Source: Weissella oryzae SG25 (GTDB lineage: Bacteria; Bacillota; Bacilli; Lactobacillales; Lactobacillaceae). From it: 64,000 bases of DNA. Of the stretch, positions 34,381-42,663 are shown in pieces. The translations under genes were made by a program, and so were the position numbers. The notes below the pieces were generated by a model. It made no database searches, was not told where the DNA came from, and was given only the letters and a program-made list of their open reading frames with translations. The DNA lies in assembly GCF_000691805.2 (NCBI RefSeq), contig NZ_DF820485.1, positions 1 to 64,000 of the forward strand. Reading direction: 5' to 3'. How positions within the stretch are numbered: position 1 is the stretch's first letter; every line of letters begins with the position of its first letter.

Positions 34381-35169
34381 TTGTTTCAGCAAGGTGAAAG
34401 TCAACTACATGAATGGCATAAGCATCAATTAGCAAATTATTTTGAAAATATTGGATATCATGTAGAAATTGAAGCTTGGATAGAGATGATTAAGCAGCGA
34501 CCAGATTTATTAATTAGCAATGCAAAGCAAGCATTTGCAATTGAATTTCAACATTCAAAGATTAGTACAGCTTTAATTAAAAAGCGAACAGTAGGATATC
34601 AGAAAATTGGTTTAACGGTGATTTGGATAGCCAGCGAACAATTGCTTGCTAAGCAGACAGTAGCTGTAAATTGGGCTAAGTTTGGACAATGCTGGGGTGA
34701 TGACTTAGTTTTATTTAATTGGCAACAAGGGAAAATATGGTTGAAAAAGTGGGTATGGGTTAATCAGTTATCACAGGATAAGTATCTTAGAAATTTTCAA
34801 GCTATTTGTAAGCAAAGCTTTTATGCAGATGAGCGACTACAGTCAATCGTTAATCGTCTTTACTATCAAGGTCGGATTATTAAAAATTTGCCTAAAGAAT
34901 ATCATAGCCCTTACTTGGCCACTAAATATTTAAAGATGCCATCATGGTTATTAAATTTAGATATATTATTGCTACTAGAAAGGAAGCAGTCAACGATTGT
35001 AGAGTTACTTAATCAGTTAATGCCACAATATTGGCTAAAAACCGGCGCAGCTGAGTTAGAATTCGTACAATATGTTTATCTTAGGCATGTTTTAAAAGTT
35101 TGGTTAAAACGTAAGATAGTTAGAGATCAAAATGGTAAGTTTTACCTAGCAAGGCCTTTAGTCTGGTAA
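34381..35169 (+). CDS. coiA: competence protein CoiA, N-terminally short
   Basis: This 262-residue protein matches the nuclease-like core and C-terminus of CoiA: QGESQLHEWHKHQLANYF, IEAWIEMIKQRPDLLIS, FAIEFQHSKIS, KKRTVGYQKIGLTVIWI (the QRPD...EFQ motif is the PD-D/ExK-like active site). The N-terminal Cys-rich zinc domain present in full-length CoiA (about 50-60 residues) is missing and no frameshifted remnant is apparent upstream. The TTG start has AAGGAG at a good distance. It is followed by pepF, the usual neighbour. Confidence 0.82.
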   Translation: MFQQGESQLHEWHKHQLANYFENIGYHVEIEAWIEMIKQRPDLLISNAKQAFAIEFQHSKISTALIKKRTVGYQKIGLTVIWIASEQLLAKQTVAVNWAKFGQCWGDDLVLFNWQQGKIWLKKWVWVNQLSQDKYLRNFQAICKQSFYADERLQSIVNRLYYQGRIIKNLPKEYHSPYLATKYLKMPSWLLNLDILLLLERKQSTIVELLNQLMPQYWLKTGAAELEFVQYVYLRHVLKVWLKRKIVRDQNGKFYLARPLVW

Positions 35170-35243
35170 GTGGTAAATCGCAATCATTATGAAAGTAGCT
35201 TATAATACAATATAAGTTATTGAAAAAAAGGATGGCGATAAGG

Positions 35244-37067
35244 ATGGCTAAAAAATTACCAATACGGACAGAAGTTCCACTAGCGATGACTTGGGATTTG
35301 ACCACAATTTTTAAAGATGATGATGCATGGCAAGCAGCCTATGATGATTTGGAAGACCGACTAGCCGGTGCAAATGTCTTGGCTGAAAATGCTGATGCTT
35401 CAGCAGCTAATTTATTAGTAGCTTTAAAATATGGCTTAGGTCTTATGCGCGATTTAGAGCGAATCTATGTATATGCTTCGATGAAAAGCGATCAAGATAC
35501 AAATAATAATTTTTATCAAGGGTTAGCAGCTAAAGCGGGAGCACTAGCTGCTAAAGTATCAGCAGCGATTGCCTTCTTTGACCCATTAGTTCTATCATTA
35601 CCAGCTGAGAAATTGACGGCATACTTTGCAGAGGAACCTGAATTACAATCTTATCAACATTATTTTGACTCGATTTTGACGCAGCGTGGGCACTTATTAT
35701 CCTCTGATGAGGAACGCCTGTTAGCTGCCGCAAGTGATGTCTTTGGGGCTTCTGAACGTACATTTGGTATTTTGGATAATGCAGATCTTAAATTTGGGAC
35801 TGTTATTGATGACGCTGGGGATGAAGTTCAATTATCCAATGGGGTATATAGTCAATTACTTGAGTCACCAATACGTAAGGTACGTGAGGAAACTTTTAAA
35901 ACTTTCTATCAGTCATACATTGATTTGGAAAATACTTTCGCGTCACTTTTGGCGGGAAACGTTAAGAGCCAAAATTTTAATGCCCAAGTGCATAATTATG
36001 GATCAGCACGTGAAGCAGCTTTGGCTCGTAACCATGTTCCCGAACAAGTTTATGATAATCTCGTTACTGAGGTTAATAAGGCACTGCCATTATTGCATCG
36101 TTATGTTGCATTACGTAAGAAACTCCTTAATTTAAAGGAGTTACATTCTTATGATTTGTATACACCAATCTTAGGAACTCCGGATTATGAGATTGATTTT
36201 GAAGGGGCAAAGGCTGAAGCACTACAAGCATTAGCTCCTTTGGGTGATGATTATTTAGCGGTTGTAAACACTGCATTTGACAATCGTTGGATTGATGTGG
36301 TTGAGAATCAAGGTAAGCGATCAGGGGCCTATTCAGGTGGCTCTTATGATACGAATCCATTTATTTTGTTGAATTGGCAAGATAACCTTAATAATTTAGA
36401 TACATTAGTCCACGAAATGGGTCACTCCGTACACTCATACTTTACGCGTCAAAACCAGCCTTATCACTATGGTGATTATCCAATCTTTTTGGCAGAAATT
36501 GCTTCAACTACGAATGAAAATTTGCTGACAGATTATTTGCTGAATAGCTTGGATGACAAGAAATTAAAAGCTTATATTTTAAATCAATTCTTAGATGGGG
36601 TGAAGGGTACAGTCTTTAGGCAGACGCAGTTTGCTGAGTTTGAACAGTGGATGCATGTGCAAGACGCAGCTGGTGTGCCGTTGACTGCGGAGGTCTTAGA
36701 TGATGCTTATGCAGAATTAAATCAACGCTATTATGGCCCTGAATTGATGATTGATGAAGAAATTGCGCATGAATGGGAGCGCATTCCACACTTCTATTAT
36801 AATTTCTATGTATATCAATATAGTACTGGATTTGCAGCAGCAGTCGCTATGAGTGATAAAATTTTGCATGGCGGTGAAAAAGCAGTTATTGAATACAAAA
36901 ATTATTTGAAGGCTGGTTCATCAGCTGATCCAATTGATGTGATGAAGGCTGCTGGGTTAGATATGACAAAGCCGGACTATTTGCAGGACACATTTAGACT
37001 CTTTGAAGAAAGACTAACTGAATTTGAAAGCGTCGTTGCAGAACTCGAAGCAACTGATCAATTATAA
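35244..37067 (+). CDS. pepF: oligoendopeptidase F
   Basis: This is a 607-residue zinc metallopeptidase of family M3 that degrades cytosolic oligopeptides. The HExxH motif is His390-Glu-Met-Gly-His394 (VHEMGHSVHSY), with Glu418 in FLAEIASTTNE as third ligand. Upstream in-frame starts at 35220 (TTG) and 35232 (ATG) exist; ATG 35244 was chosen because MAKKLPIRTEVP is the usual N-terminus. It follows coiA, the common arrangement in lactic acid bacteria. Confidence 0.93.
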   Translation: MAKKLPIRTEVPLAMTWDLTTIFKDDDAWQAAYDDLEDRLAGANVLAENADASAANLLVALKYGLGLMRDLERIYVYASMKSDQDTNNNFYQGLAAKAGALAAKVSAAIAFFDPLVLSLPAEKLTAYFAEEPELQSYQHYFDSILTQRGHLLSSDEERLLAAASDVFGASERTFGILDNADLKFGTVIDDAGDEVQLSNGVYSQLLESPIRKVREETFKTFYQSYIDLENTFASLLAGNVKSQNFNAQVHNYGSAREAALARNHVPEQVYDNLVTEVNKALPLLHRYVALRKKLLNLKELHSYDLYTPILGTPDYEIDFEGAKAEALQALAPLGDDYLAVVNTAFDNRWIDVVENQGKRSGAYSGGSYDTNPFILLNWQDNLNNLDTLVHEMGHSVHSYFTRQNQPYHYGDYPIFLAEIASTTNENLLTDYLLNSLDDKKLKAYILNQFLDGVKGTVFRQTQFAEFEQWMHVQDAAGVPLTAEVLDDAYAELNQRYYGPELMIDEEIAHEWERIPHFYYNFYVYQYSTGFAAAVAMSDKILHGGEKAVIEYKNYLKAGSSADPIDVMKAAGLDMTKPDYLQDTFRLFEERLTEFESVVAELEATDQL

Positions 37068-37090
37068 TTGCTTTTGATTGAAACAATTTG

Positions 37091-37104
37091 TGAAAGCGGT
37101 TAGA
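37091..37104. promoter_or_regulatory. possible cre-like site upstream of DUF948 gene
   Basis: TGAAAGCGGTTAGA differs from the CcpA operator consensus TGNAANCGNNNNCA only at the second-to-last base. It lies 33 bases before the start codon. Confidence 0.4.
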
Positions 37105-37136
37105 ATTAGTTTAATGTAGATAACATGGAGGGTGAT

Positions 37137-37523
37137 ATGACGGCTGGCGGAATTGCATTAATTATTCTTGCAAGTGCTGTAATGTTGTTTGTGATATTCT
37201 TAGGAATTTTCCTTATGCGCTTGACCCGTAGTTTAGGCGTTATTACGCGGGATGTTGACATTATTGCGCGAGAAACAAATGATATTATGGCAAACGCAAA
37301 TACTTTGTTAGATGATGTAAACGGTAAAGTTGCAACGATTGACCCAGCATTTCAAGCGATTGCGGATGTTGGAACCTCGGTTTCAGATTTAAATGAAGCG
37401 GTACAAAATGTAACTTCTAAGTTGCGAAGCAAGAACACCAATCGAGGAACTGCTGGTGCAGCCTCAGTTTTTGCGGCGGTTAATAACTTGCGTAAATCAA
37501 AAAAGAACGCGAAAAAAGATTAA
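37137..37523 (+). CDS. DUF948 domain membrane protein
   Basis: This is a 128-residue protein with one N-terminal membrane helix (GIALIILASAVMLFVIFLGIFLM), followed by a DUF948-type helical region with TRDVDIIARETNDIMANANTLLDDVNGKV and a basic tail. The ATG at 37137 follows GGAGGGTG, which lies inside a longer in-frame ORF. It is paired with the next YtxH gene; such pairs are commonly in envelope-stress operons. Function is unknown. Confidence 0.85.
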   Translation: MTAGGIALIILASAVMLFVIFLGIFLMRLTRSLGVITRDVDIIARETNDIMANANTLLDDVNGKVATIDPAFQAIADVGTSVSDLNEAVQNVTSKLRSKNTNRGTAGAASVFAAVNNLRKSKKNAKKD

Positions 37524-37538
37524 GAAAGTAGGTAAAGT

Positions 37539-38039
37539 ATGGCTAAGGGATTGTTTACAGGTTTAGTACTTGGTGCAACAGCTGCAACGGCTGGCTATCT
37601 TGCTTATAAAGCTTTGACGCCGGAACAGCAAGCTAATTTGCGAGATAAGGTTGATGGAGTGGTTAGCGAGGCTCAAGATTGGGTTGAGCCTCACGTTCAA
37701 ACTGCATCAGAGAAGATAACGGATTTTATTGAAAAGGCTGATGATTTTATCGAAGAGCAGGGTTACGGTGATACTCGTGATCAAGCTTTGGAGAAGCTTG
37801 ATCTGATGATGGAAACCTTGCAAGCTAAGAAGGATGAATTACGACAAGGTTATGATGACCTTAAAGAGCAAGCACGTGAAAAAATGGCTCCAGATTTAGC
37901 TGAGGCTGATATTAATATTGTATTAGACGATACTAATGAGCAATCTTTGTCAGATGCACTTGATGAGATTTATGGCGCTGATGACAAATCTGCAACTTCA
38001 GTTGAACCAATTGAACTGGCGCCTAAGGCTGAATCATAA
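37539..38039 (+). CDS. YtxH domain protein
   Basis: This is a 166-residue protein beginning with the YtxH motif: a short hydrophobic Gly/Ala-rich helix (GLFTGLVLGATAATAGYLAYKALTP) followed by a long helical, highly charged stretch rich in Glu, Lys and Gln. It is separated by 15 bases from the DUF948 gene. YtxH proteins are general-stress-associated membrane proteins without known activity. Confidence 0.85.
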   Translation: MAKGLFTGLVLGATAATAGYLAYKALTPEQQANLRDKVDGVVSEAQDWVEPHVQTASEKITDFIEKADDFIEEQGYGDTRDQALEKLDLMMETLQAKKDELRQGYDDLKEQAREKMAPDLAEADINIVLDDTNEQSLSDALDEIYGADDKSATSVEPIELAPKAES

Positions 38040-38055
38040 GTCATTTGAAGATAAA

Positions 38056-38104
38056 CTAAAATACCGGTCAATCATCTATTAGATGATTGACCGGTATTTT
38101 AGTT
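38056..38104. terminator. bidirectional terminator between YtxH and pepQ
   Basis: A near-perfect palindrome of more than 20 base pairs (CTAAAATACCGGTCAATCAT on the left arm and its complement on the right) separates two convergent genes. Confidence 0.92.
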
Positions 38105-38117
38105 TATTGAAGGTTAA

Positions 38118-39218
38118 TTAATCGATGATACGTAGTTCTTTAGATAGATGAGTAAATGAATCTGCACCATCTTCAGTTAGAACAACAGAATCTTCAATTC
38201 GGATTCCTAAATCACCAGGTATATAAATACCAGGTTCAATTGAGAAAGCCATGCCAGCCTTTAAAATAAGTTCATTTCCACTGGCAATTTGGATGCTCTC
38301 ATGTACAGATGAGCCAATTCCATGGCCAAGGCGATGGACGAAATATTCACCATAACCAGCCTTAGTGATAACATCTCGGGCAACGGCATCTAATTCACCG
38401 GCTGTCATACCAGGCTTAGCAGCTGCTTGAGCGGTTAATTGAGCTTCCAGTACGATATTATAGATATCTCGTTGGTGATTGGATACTTGCTTAAAGGCAA
38501 CAGTTCGTGTTGCATCGGAAACATATCCTTCATAGAGAGTCCCTAAATCAAATAGGGCTAAGTCACCATTTTTAAGTGTGTTTAAACCAGTTGCACCATG
38601 TGGCTCAGCAGCGTGTTTTCCAAATTGAACAAGCGAGTCAAAGCTCATACCAACAACGCCACGTTGTTTTAATTCATATTCAAGTTTTGCAGCAACGGCA
38701 AGCTCAGTTTTTCCTTCAGCTAGTGCAGCAAAACCATATTCGAAAGCAGTATCAACGTCTCGACCGGCTTGGTGCATCTTGGCAATTTCATCTGGTGTCT
38801 TAATTAAACGCATTTCAGTCATGACTGGGGTTAAATCAGCTGCAAAGTCGGCTTCTGATATGACGCGTTTAACTTCATTTGCTCGCAAGAGAGTTAATTG
38901 GCCAGCTTCAACTGCCCAACGGTTTAATGCTTGCTTGCTGTCACGAAGATGCTTAGCAATCAATTGATAAGCATCCTCGCTATCTTGATAACCGTAAACT
39001 GGAAAAGCCCATCCGGTTTGCTTAACGGCTTCAACTTCTAAGGCTGGAGCAAAGATAAATGGCTCGGCGTTGGGAAAAACAAATAAAGCTAATGTGCGCT
39101 CAATTGGATCTGATTCAAAACCTGTAAGATAGGCAATCGAATGAAAATCTGAGAAATAAGCAACATCTAACTGTTTTTCATTTAGCCATTTAGCAATTTG
39201 ATTAATTTGTGTCGTCAT
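38118..39218 (-). CDS. pepQ: Xaa-Pro dipeptidase (M24 family)
   Basis: This is a 366-residue proline peptidase. Metal ligands are visible in order: two Asp in LFDLGTLYEGYVSDATRTV, His in VHRLGHGIGSSVHES, Glu in FSIEPGIYI, and Glu in GIRIEDSVVLT. The creatinase-like N-terminal domain occupies the first 130 residues. GGAGGATG precedes the ATG. It is divergent from ccpA, the classical pepQ-ccpA arrangement of lactic acid bacteria, and the shared region holds the ccpA cre site. Confidence 0.93.
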   Translation of the reverse strand: MTTQINQIAKWLNEKQLDVAYFSDFHSIAYLTGFESDPIERTLALFVFPNAEPFIFAPALEVEAVKQTGWAFPVYGYQDSEDAYQLIAKHLRDSKQALNRWAVEAGQLTLLRANEVKRVISEADFAADLTPVMTEMRLIKTPDEIAKMHQAGRDVDTAFEYGFAALAEGKTELAVAAKLEYELKQRGVVGMSFDSLVQFGKHAAEPHGATGLNTLKNGDLALFDLGTLYEGYVSDATRTVAFKQVSNHQRDIYNIVLEAQLTAQAAAKPGMTAGELDAVARDVITKAGYGEYFVHRLGHGIGSSVHESIQIASGNELILKAGMAFSIEPGIYIPGDLGIRIEDSVVLTEDGADSFTHLSKELRIID

Positions 39219-39366
39219 AGCTTACATCCTCCAAATAATTGGTATTAGTCAATTAACACTGTATTAATAGTCATTATAGGCTATTTAAAAAAAAACGCAC
39301 ACTTAGTTTTTTTATGATATGATAGTCTAGTTTCTGAAAACTTATGAAAACATGATTGTATTCAGG

Positions 39367-39404
39367 TGTAAGCGGTTGCAGGGGAACAAAAAAACGCCTA
39401 TAAT
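39367..39404 (+). promoter_or_regulatory. ccpA promoter with overlapping cre site
   Basis: TGTAAGCGGTTGCA (39367-39380) fits the cre consensus TGNAANCGNNNNCA. It overlaps the -35 box TTGCAG (39376-39381), which lies 17 bases before the -10 box TATAAT (39399-39404). This predicts autoregulation of ccpA. Confidence 0.75.
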
Positions 39405-39463
39405 ACGAATAAGACTTAGGTTTTTTAACTAAGGAAGACTGTCAAAAAGGGGATTAATAACTA

Positions 39464-40471
39464 ATGGATAAACAAACGGTTACGATTTATGATGTTGCGC
39501 GTGAAGCAAGTGTATCAATGGCAACTGTTTCACGAGTAGTGAATGGTAATGCAAATGTAAAGCAAGAAACTAAAGAAAAAGTTGAAGCTGTGATTAAGCG
39601 ATTGGGCTATCGGCCGAATGCAGTTGCTCGAGGTTTGGCTTCGCGTAAGACAACCACAATCGGAGTTGTTATTCCTGATGTAACGGATAATTACTTTGCA
39701 GAGTTAGCTCGAGGAATTAACGACGTTGCTCAGATGTATCATTATCATATTATCTTGGCAAATGCTGATGAGGCAGGTACTAAGGAAGCTCAAGTTATTG
39801 ATAATTTATTGAGTAAACAAGTTGATGGAGTTATCTTTATGGGTAATTCAATTGGCACTGCAGTACGTGAGGAAATGGTACGTGCAGATGTACCATTTGT
39901 TTTAGCTGGAACAGTTGATAAAACTGGTGAGCAACCCTCAGTTAATATTGATTACATTTCAGCTGTTGATGAAGCTACAGCTAGCCTTATTAAGGCTGGA
40001 CATAAACAGATTGCCTTTATCTCAGGTCCTCTAGAAGATGAAATTAATCGTGACTATAAGTTAATGGGTTATAAAAATGCAATCACGGTTGCTGGTTATG
40101 ACTATGATCCTGCTTTGGTCTTGTCAACAAATTATGATTATCAAAGTGGCTATGCATTGGCGGATCAAGTACGCAATACAGCTGCAACTGCAGCAATTAT
40201 TGTCAGTGATGAGATGGCAGCCGGTGTATTAAATGGTTTGACTGATGCTGGCTTACGAGTACCAGAAGACTTTGAAATTATTACAAATAATAATTCAAAG
40301 CTAGCAATGATTACTCGTCCACAACTTTCATCAATTACCCAGCCAATGTACGATTTGGGGGCGGTTGCCATGCGGATGTTAACCAAGATGATGGAACGCG
40401 AAGAATTAGCAGTTAAAAATGTGATTTTGCCACACGGTTATATTGCACGTGAGTCAACCAAAAACAAGTGA
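39464..40471 (+). CDS. ccpA: catabolite control protein A
   Basis: This is a 335-residue LacI-family regulator. The helix-turn-helix is TIYDVAREASVSMATVSRVVNG, followed by the hinge helix RPNAVARGLASRKTTTIGVV. The core shows the CcpA pattern for HPr-Ser-P binding. AAAGGGG lies upstream of the ATG. It binds cre sites with phosphorylated HPr to control carbon metabolism; target sites are visible before ccpA itself and before pox in this window. Confidence 0.95.
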   Translation: MDKQTVTIYDVAREASVSMATVSRVVNGNANVKQETKEKVEAVIKRLGYRPNAVARGLASRKTTTIGVVIPDVTDNYFAELARGINDVAQMYHYHIILANADEAGTKEAQVIDNLLSKQVDGVIFMGNSIGTAVREEMVRADVPFVLAGTVDKTGEQPSVNIDYISAVDEATASLIKAGHKQIAFISGPLEDEINRDYKLMGYKNAITVAGYDYDPALVLSTNYDYQSGYALADQVRNTAATAAIIVSDEMAAGVLNGLTDAGLRVPEDFEIITNNNSKLAMITRPQLSSITQPMYDLGAVAMRMLTKMMEREELAVKNVILPHGYIARESTKNK

Positions 40472-40526
40472 AATTACTGTGGTAAAAATTGATAAATATA
40501 TATTCAAAGAATTTTTATAAAAAAGC

Positions 40527-40555
40527 TTGCACAAAGTGAAAATAGCTGGTATATT
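40527..40555 (+). promoter_or_regulatory. tRNA-Glu promoter
   Basis: TTGCAC and TATATT are separated by 17 bases, about 45 bases before the tRNA. Confidence 0.7.
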
Positions 40556-40597
40556 AATATCTGTTGTTAAGAGCGACAACCTAGAAGTTAAGCTCTT

Positions 40598-40669
40598 GGC
40601 CCTTTCGTCTAGTGGTTAGGACACAGGATTTTCATTCCTGCAACAAGAGTTCGATTCTCTTAAGGGCTA
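40598..40669 (+). tRNA. tRNA-Glu (TTC)
   Basis: A complete 72-base cloverleaf: acceptor GGCCCTT with AAGGGCT, D-arm CGTCTAGTGGTTAGGACA, anticodon arm CAGGA-TTTTCAT-TCCTG with anticodon TTC, T-arm GAGTTCGATTCTC. CCA is not encoded. Confidence 0.95.
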
Positions 40670-40683
40670 TACTTTTTATATAT

Positions 40684-40716
40684 AAACTCTCAGGTTTAAT
40701 GCTTGAGAGTTTTTTT
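40684..40716 (+). terminator. tRNA-Glu terminator
   Basis: AAACTCTCA pairs with TGAGAGTTT, followed by a seven-T run. Confidence 0.88.
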
Positions 40717-40792
40717 GTGCAAATCTAAGTTAGTATTTTAACAGGGCTATTGAATCGGAATTGAATTTTCGCTATACTTATCTAGAACTGTT

Positions 40793-40881
40793 GGAGACAT
40801 GGCAGAGTGGTAATGCAGCGGACTCGAAATCCGCCGAGCCGATGTTGAGTCGGTGCACGGGTTCAAATCCCGTTGTCTCCT
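40793..40881 (+). tRNA. tRNA-Ser (CGA)
   Basis: This is a class II tRNA with a long variable arm: acceptor GGAGACA with TGTCTCC, anticodon arm GCGGA-CTCGAAA-TCCGC (anticodon CGA), variable arm CGAGCCGATGTTGAGTCGGTG, T-arm CGGGTTCAAATCCCG. The 3' end is the likely attachment site of the neighbouring integrase-bearing element. Confidence 0.95.
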
Positions 40882-40907
40882 TACAAAAGGTAAGTTGGTT
40901 GAATATG

Positions 40908-40940
40908 AAAGCCCCTAAACGTTGATTTAGAGGCTTTTTA
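40908..40940 (+). terminator. terminator after tRNA-Ser
   Basis: AAAGCCCCTAAA pairs with TTTAGAGGCTTT (one mismatch), followed by a T-run. Confidence 0.8.
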
Positions 40941-40947
40941 TTTTTTC

Positions 40948-41076
40948 TGAAACATCCTGAAACATTCTAATACAACACAGCTGAAACCACAGTGAAACCA
41001 CGAAACTAATAAAATTTTGCTGATTTATAGCCATTCTTACAATGTGTAAATAGCGATTACAACCATTTTGAAACCA
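40948..41076. repeat. five TGAAAC-type repeats, candidate integrase arm sites
   Basis: TGAAACAT occurs at 40948 and 40958, and TGAAACCA at 40982, 40993 and 41069. Spacings of 10 and 11 bases within pairs match one helical turn. They lie between tRNA-Ser and the integrase stop, where attL arm-type sites are expected. Confidence 0.6.
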
Positions 41077-41079
41077 AAT

Positions 41080-42258
41080 TTACCATAGATTGCGAACCAT
41101 CTCTTGTCCTTTTTGAGCTTGTTCATCTAATAGGGCGCGATAATATTTGTTAATAATCTCAATAGTGTGTCCAGAAATTTGAGCAATGTACTCAATAGGC
41201 ACGCCAGCCGCTATCAATATTGTATCGTGTGTGGCTCTCAGAGCCTTAGGGGTAATCTTTTGACCATCTCTAGTAGTCCAGTTACACTCTGGCACACCGG
41301 ACTTCTTTAAAGCTAAAAATAGAGCTTTCTGCGTCATCTGTGGCGTAGATAGAATACGAGATGATTGTTTGTCACCCAGTTTCCTAAAAATCAAATTAGT
41401 AGCTCTTGAAATATGGCTATTATTTATATCCATTTTCTTGATTCGCATAAACACGGTTAATCGCTCAGCAAGCTCAGTTGAGATTGGAACATAACGATCC
41501 ATACCGTTTTTAGGATAACGTTTAAGCTCATCCGTTTTATTAACGTAGTTATTTTGAATATGAATTTGCTTTCTTTCAACATCAATATATCGGAACTCTA
41601 AAGACTTTGCTTCATTAACACGAGCACCAGTTTCAAGCATTATCAATAACGCTAAATATTCCTGGTATTTAGGCTCATTTGGGACACTGTATAAGTAATT
41701 ACGTAGAAGATTAGCATCATTGCGAGAGAGGGCAGGGACGGCCTTTTTAAGACGGCTATCAGTGCCAGTAATTTTAATGCGGTTTTCATAGGGGAATGGT
41801 GTTTTACGAATAACACCGTTATATTCTGCGTCTGAAAACATTCGCTGCAACATTGAACGATACTTGCTGTTTGTGCCGGTAGTGTAGATTTTACCTAAGA
41901 TATTGAAAAATCTTTGAGCGAGCTGTTTTTGACCGTCCCAATCAATCATCTTAGTCTCAGGTAATTCTTTTTCTAAACGGCGCCGCAAGTTAAAATAATC
42001 TTGTTTTGAATTGACCTCTAGTGTTGGTTCAATCATATCCTGAAACCATTTCCAGAAATACTCTGAAATCAAACTAGAGGCATCAAATTTTGTGTACCCC
42101 CTATCAAAATCATGGTTAAGGTCATCTTCAACTTTTCTTGCCTCTGCTAAAGTATTAGCATATATACGAGCAGAGGCAGTTAGAGTACCGTTAATTCGGC
42201 GATGAACACGAACCATGTACTTACCAGCAAATTTACCGGTTGCGACTTTTTTAATCAT
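41080..42258 (-). CDS. int: phage-type tyrosine integrase
   Basis: This is a 392-residue site-specific recombinase. N-terminal arm-binding domain (YMVRVHRRINGTLTASARIYANT), SAM-like core-binding domain, and catalytic domain with Arg in MLETGARVNEA, the box II segment LRATHDTILIAAG, the SGHT His, and Tyr in NKYYRALL. The ATG at 42258 was chosen: GGAGAAGAAAG precedes it, and the longer frame adds an unlikely N-terminus. Its 3' end faces tRNA-Ser. It belongs to a different element from the prophage at 1-22 kb. Confidence 0.92.
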   Translation of the reverse strand: MIKKVATGKFAGKYMVRVHRRINGTLTASARIYANTLAEARKVEDDLNHDFDRGYTKFDASSLISEYFWKWFQDMIEPTLEVNSKQDYFNLRRRLEKELPETKMIDWDGQKQLAQRFFNILGKIYTTGTNSKYRSMLQRMFSDAEYNGVIRKTPFPYENRIKITGTDSRLKKAVPALSRNDANLLRNYLYSVPNEPKYQEYLALLIMLETGARVNEAKSLEFRYIDVERKQIHIQNNYVNKTDELKRYPKNGMDRYVPISTELAERLTVFMRIKKMDINNSHISRATNLIFRKLGDKQSSRILSTPQMTQKALFLALKKSGVPECNWTTRDGQKITPKALRATHDTILIAAGVPIEYIAQISGHTIEIINKYYRALLDEQAQKGQEMVRNLW

Positions 42259-42354
42259 CTTTCTTCTCCAATTAGATCCCCGGCAGGAGTACATATATTG
42301 GAAAGTAGTTTATAGACTTGCTAAGGTCTAAGTTAGACTATCACTAAAGCGTGT

Positions 42355-42434
42355 TATAATTTAGATACGAGTTGAGATAACATATACTGTTACCTTCAAG
42401 CTATTCTTGGTTTCGCGGCTAGGAATAGCTTTTT
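42355..42434 (+). ncRNA. tandem small RNA gene, copy 1
   Basis: TGT-TATAAT (extended -10 box, TATAAT at 42355-42360) is followed by a predicted start near 42366. The 5' hairpin is GATAACA-TATAC-TGTTACC with one mismatch. The terminator hairpin AAGCTATTC with GGAATAGCTT (42398-42431) carries the loop sequence TTTCGCGG (42411-42418) and is followed by TTTTTATTT. The same layout is repeated twice more downstream. No reading frame fits. Confidence 0.65.
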
Positions 42435-42453
42435 ATTTACGCTGAACACATGT

Positions 42454-42536
42454 TATACTCTAGGTACAAGTTGAACCAAAGCTGATTGTCTTTGGTCTAA
42501 GCTACTTTCTGATTTTGCGGTCGGGAGTAGCTTTTT
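42454..42536 (+). ncRNA. tandem small RNA gene, copy 2
   Basis: TGT-TATACT (-10 at 42454-42459), predicted start near 42466. The 5' hairpin ACCAAAG (42475-42481) with CTTTGGT (42490-42496) is perfect but differs in sequence from copies 1 and 3. The terminator stem AAGCTACT with AGTAGCTT (42499-42533) carries the loop TTTTGCGG at 42513-42520 and a T-run. The loop is perfectly complementary to the 5' hairpin loop of the small peptide mRNA at 42683-42690. Confidence 0.7.
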
Positions 42537-42560
42537 ATTTACGCTAAATGTAAAGCGTGT

Positions 42561-42648
42561 TATACTTTAAGTACGAATTGAGTCATGTATGGCTATGCCT
42601 ACATGTCTAAGCTACTTTCTGGTTTTGCGGCTGGGAGTAGCTTTTTTT
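42561..42648 (+). ncRNA. tandem small RNA gene, copy 3
   Basis: TGT-TATACT (-10 at 42561-42566), predicted start near 42573. The 5' hairpin CATGTA (42584-42589) with TACATG (42600-42605) and inner GGC-TAT-GCC is perfect. The terminator stem AAGCTACT with AGTAGCTT (42609-42643) carries the loop TTTTGCGG at 42623-42630, followed by seven T. Copies 2 and 3 share the terminator almost base for base while the 5' hairpins differ. Confidence 0.7.
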
Positions 42649-42663
42649 GTGTCCTTGATGTGG

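Noticed and set aside
41080-42258. integrase of the structural prophage at 1-22 kb
   Set aside because: Nearly 20 kb of chromosomal-type genes (spx, mecA, pepF, ccpA, tRNAs) lie between, and its own arm repeats lie at tRNA-Ser. The prophage integrase should lie left of the window.
42355-42648. CRISPR-like or type III antitoxin repeat array
   Set aside because: The units are about 105 bases apart with their own promoters and terminators, there are no short spacers or cas genes, and no ToxN-like protein is nearby. Independent small RNA genes fit better.
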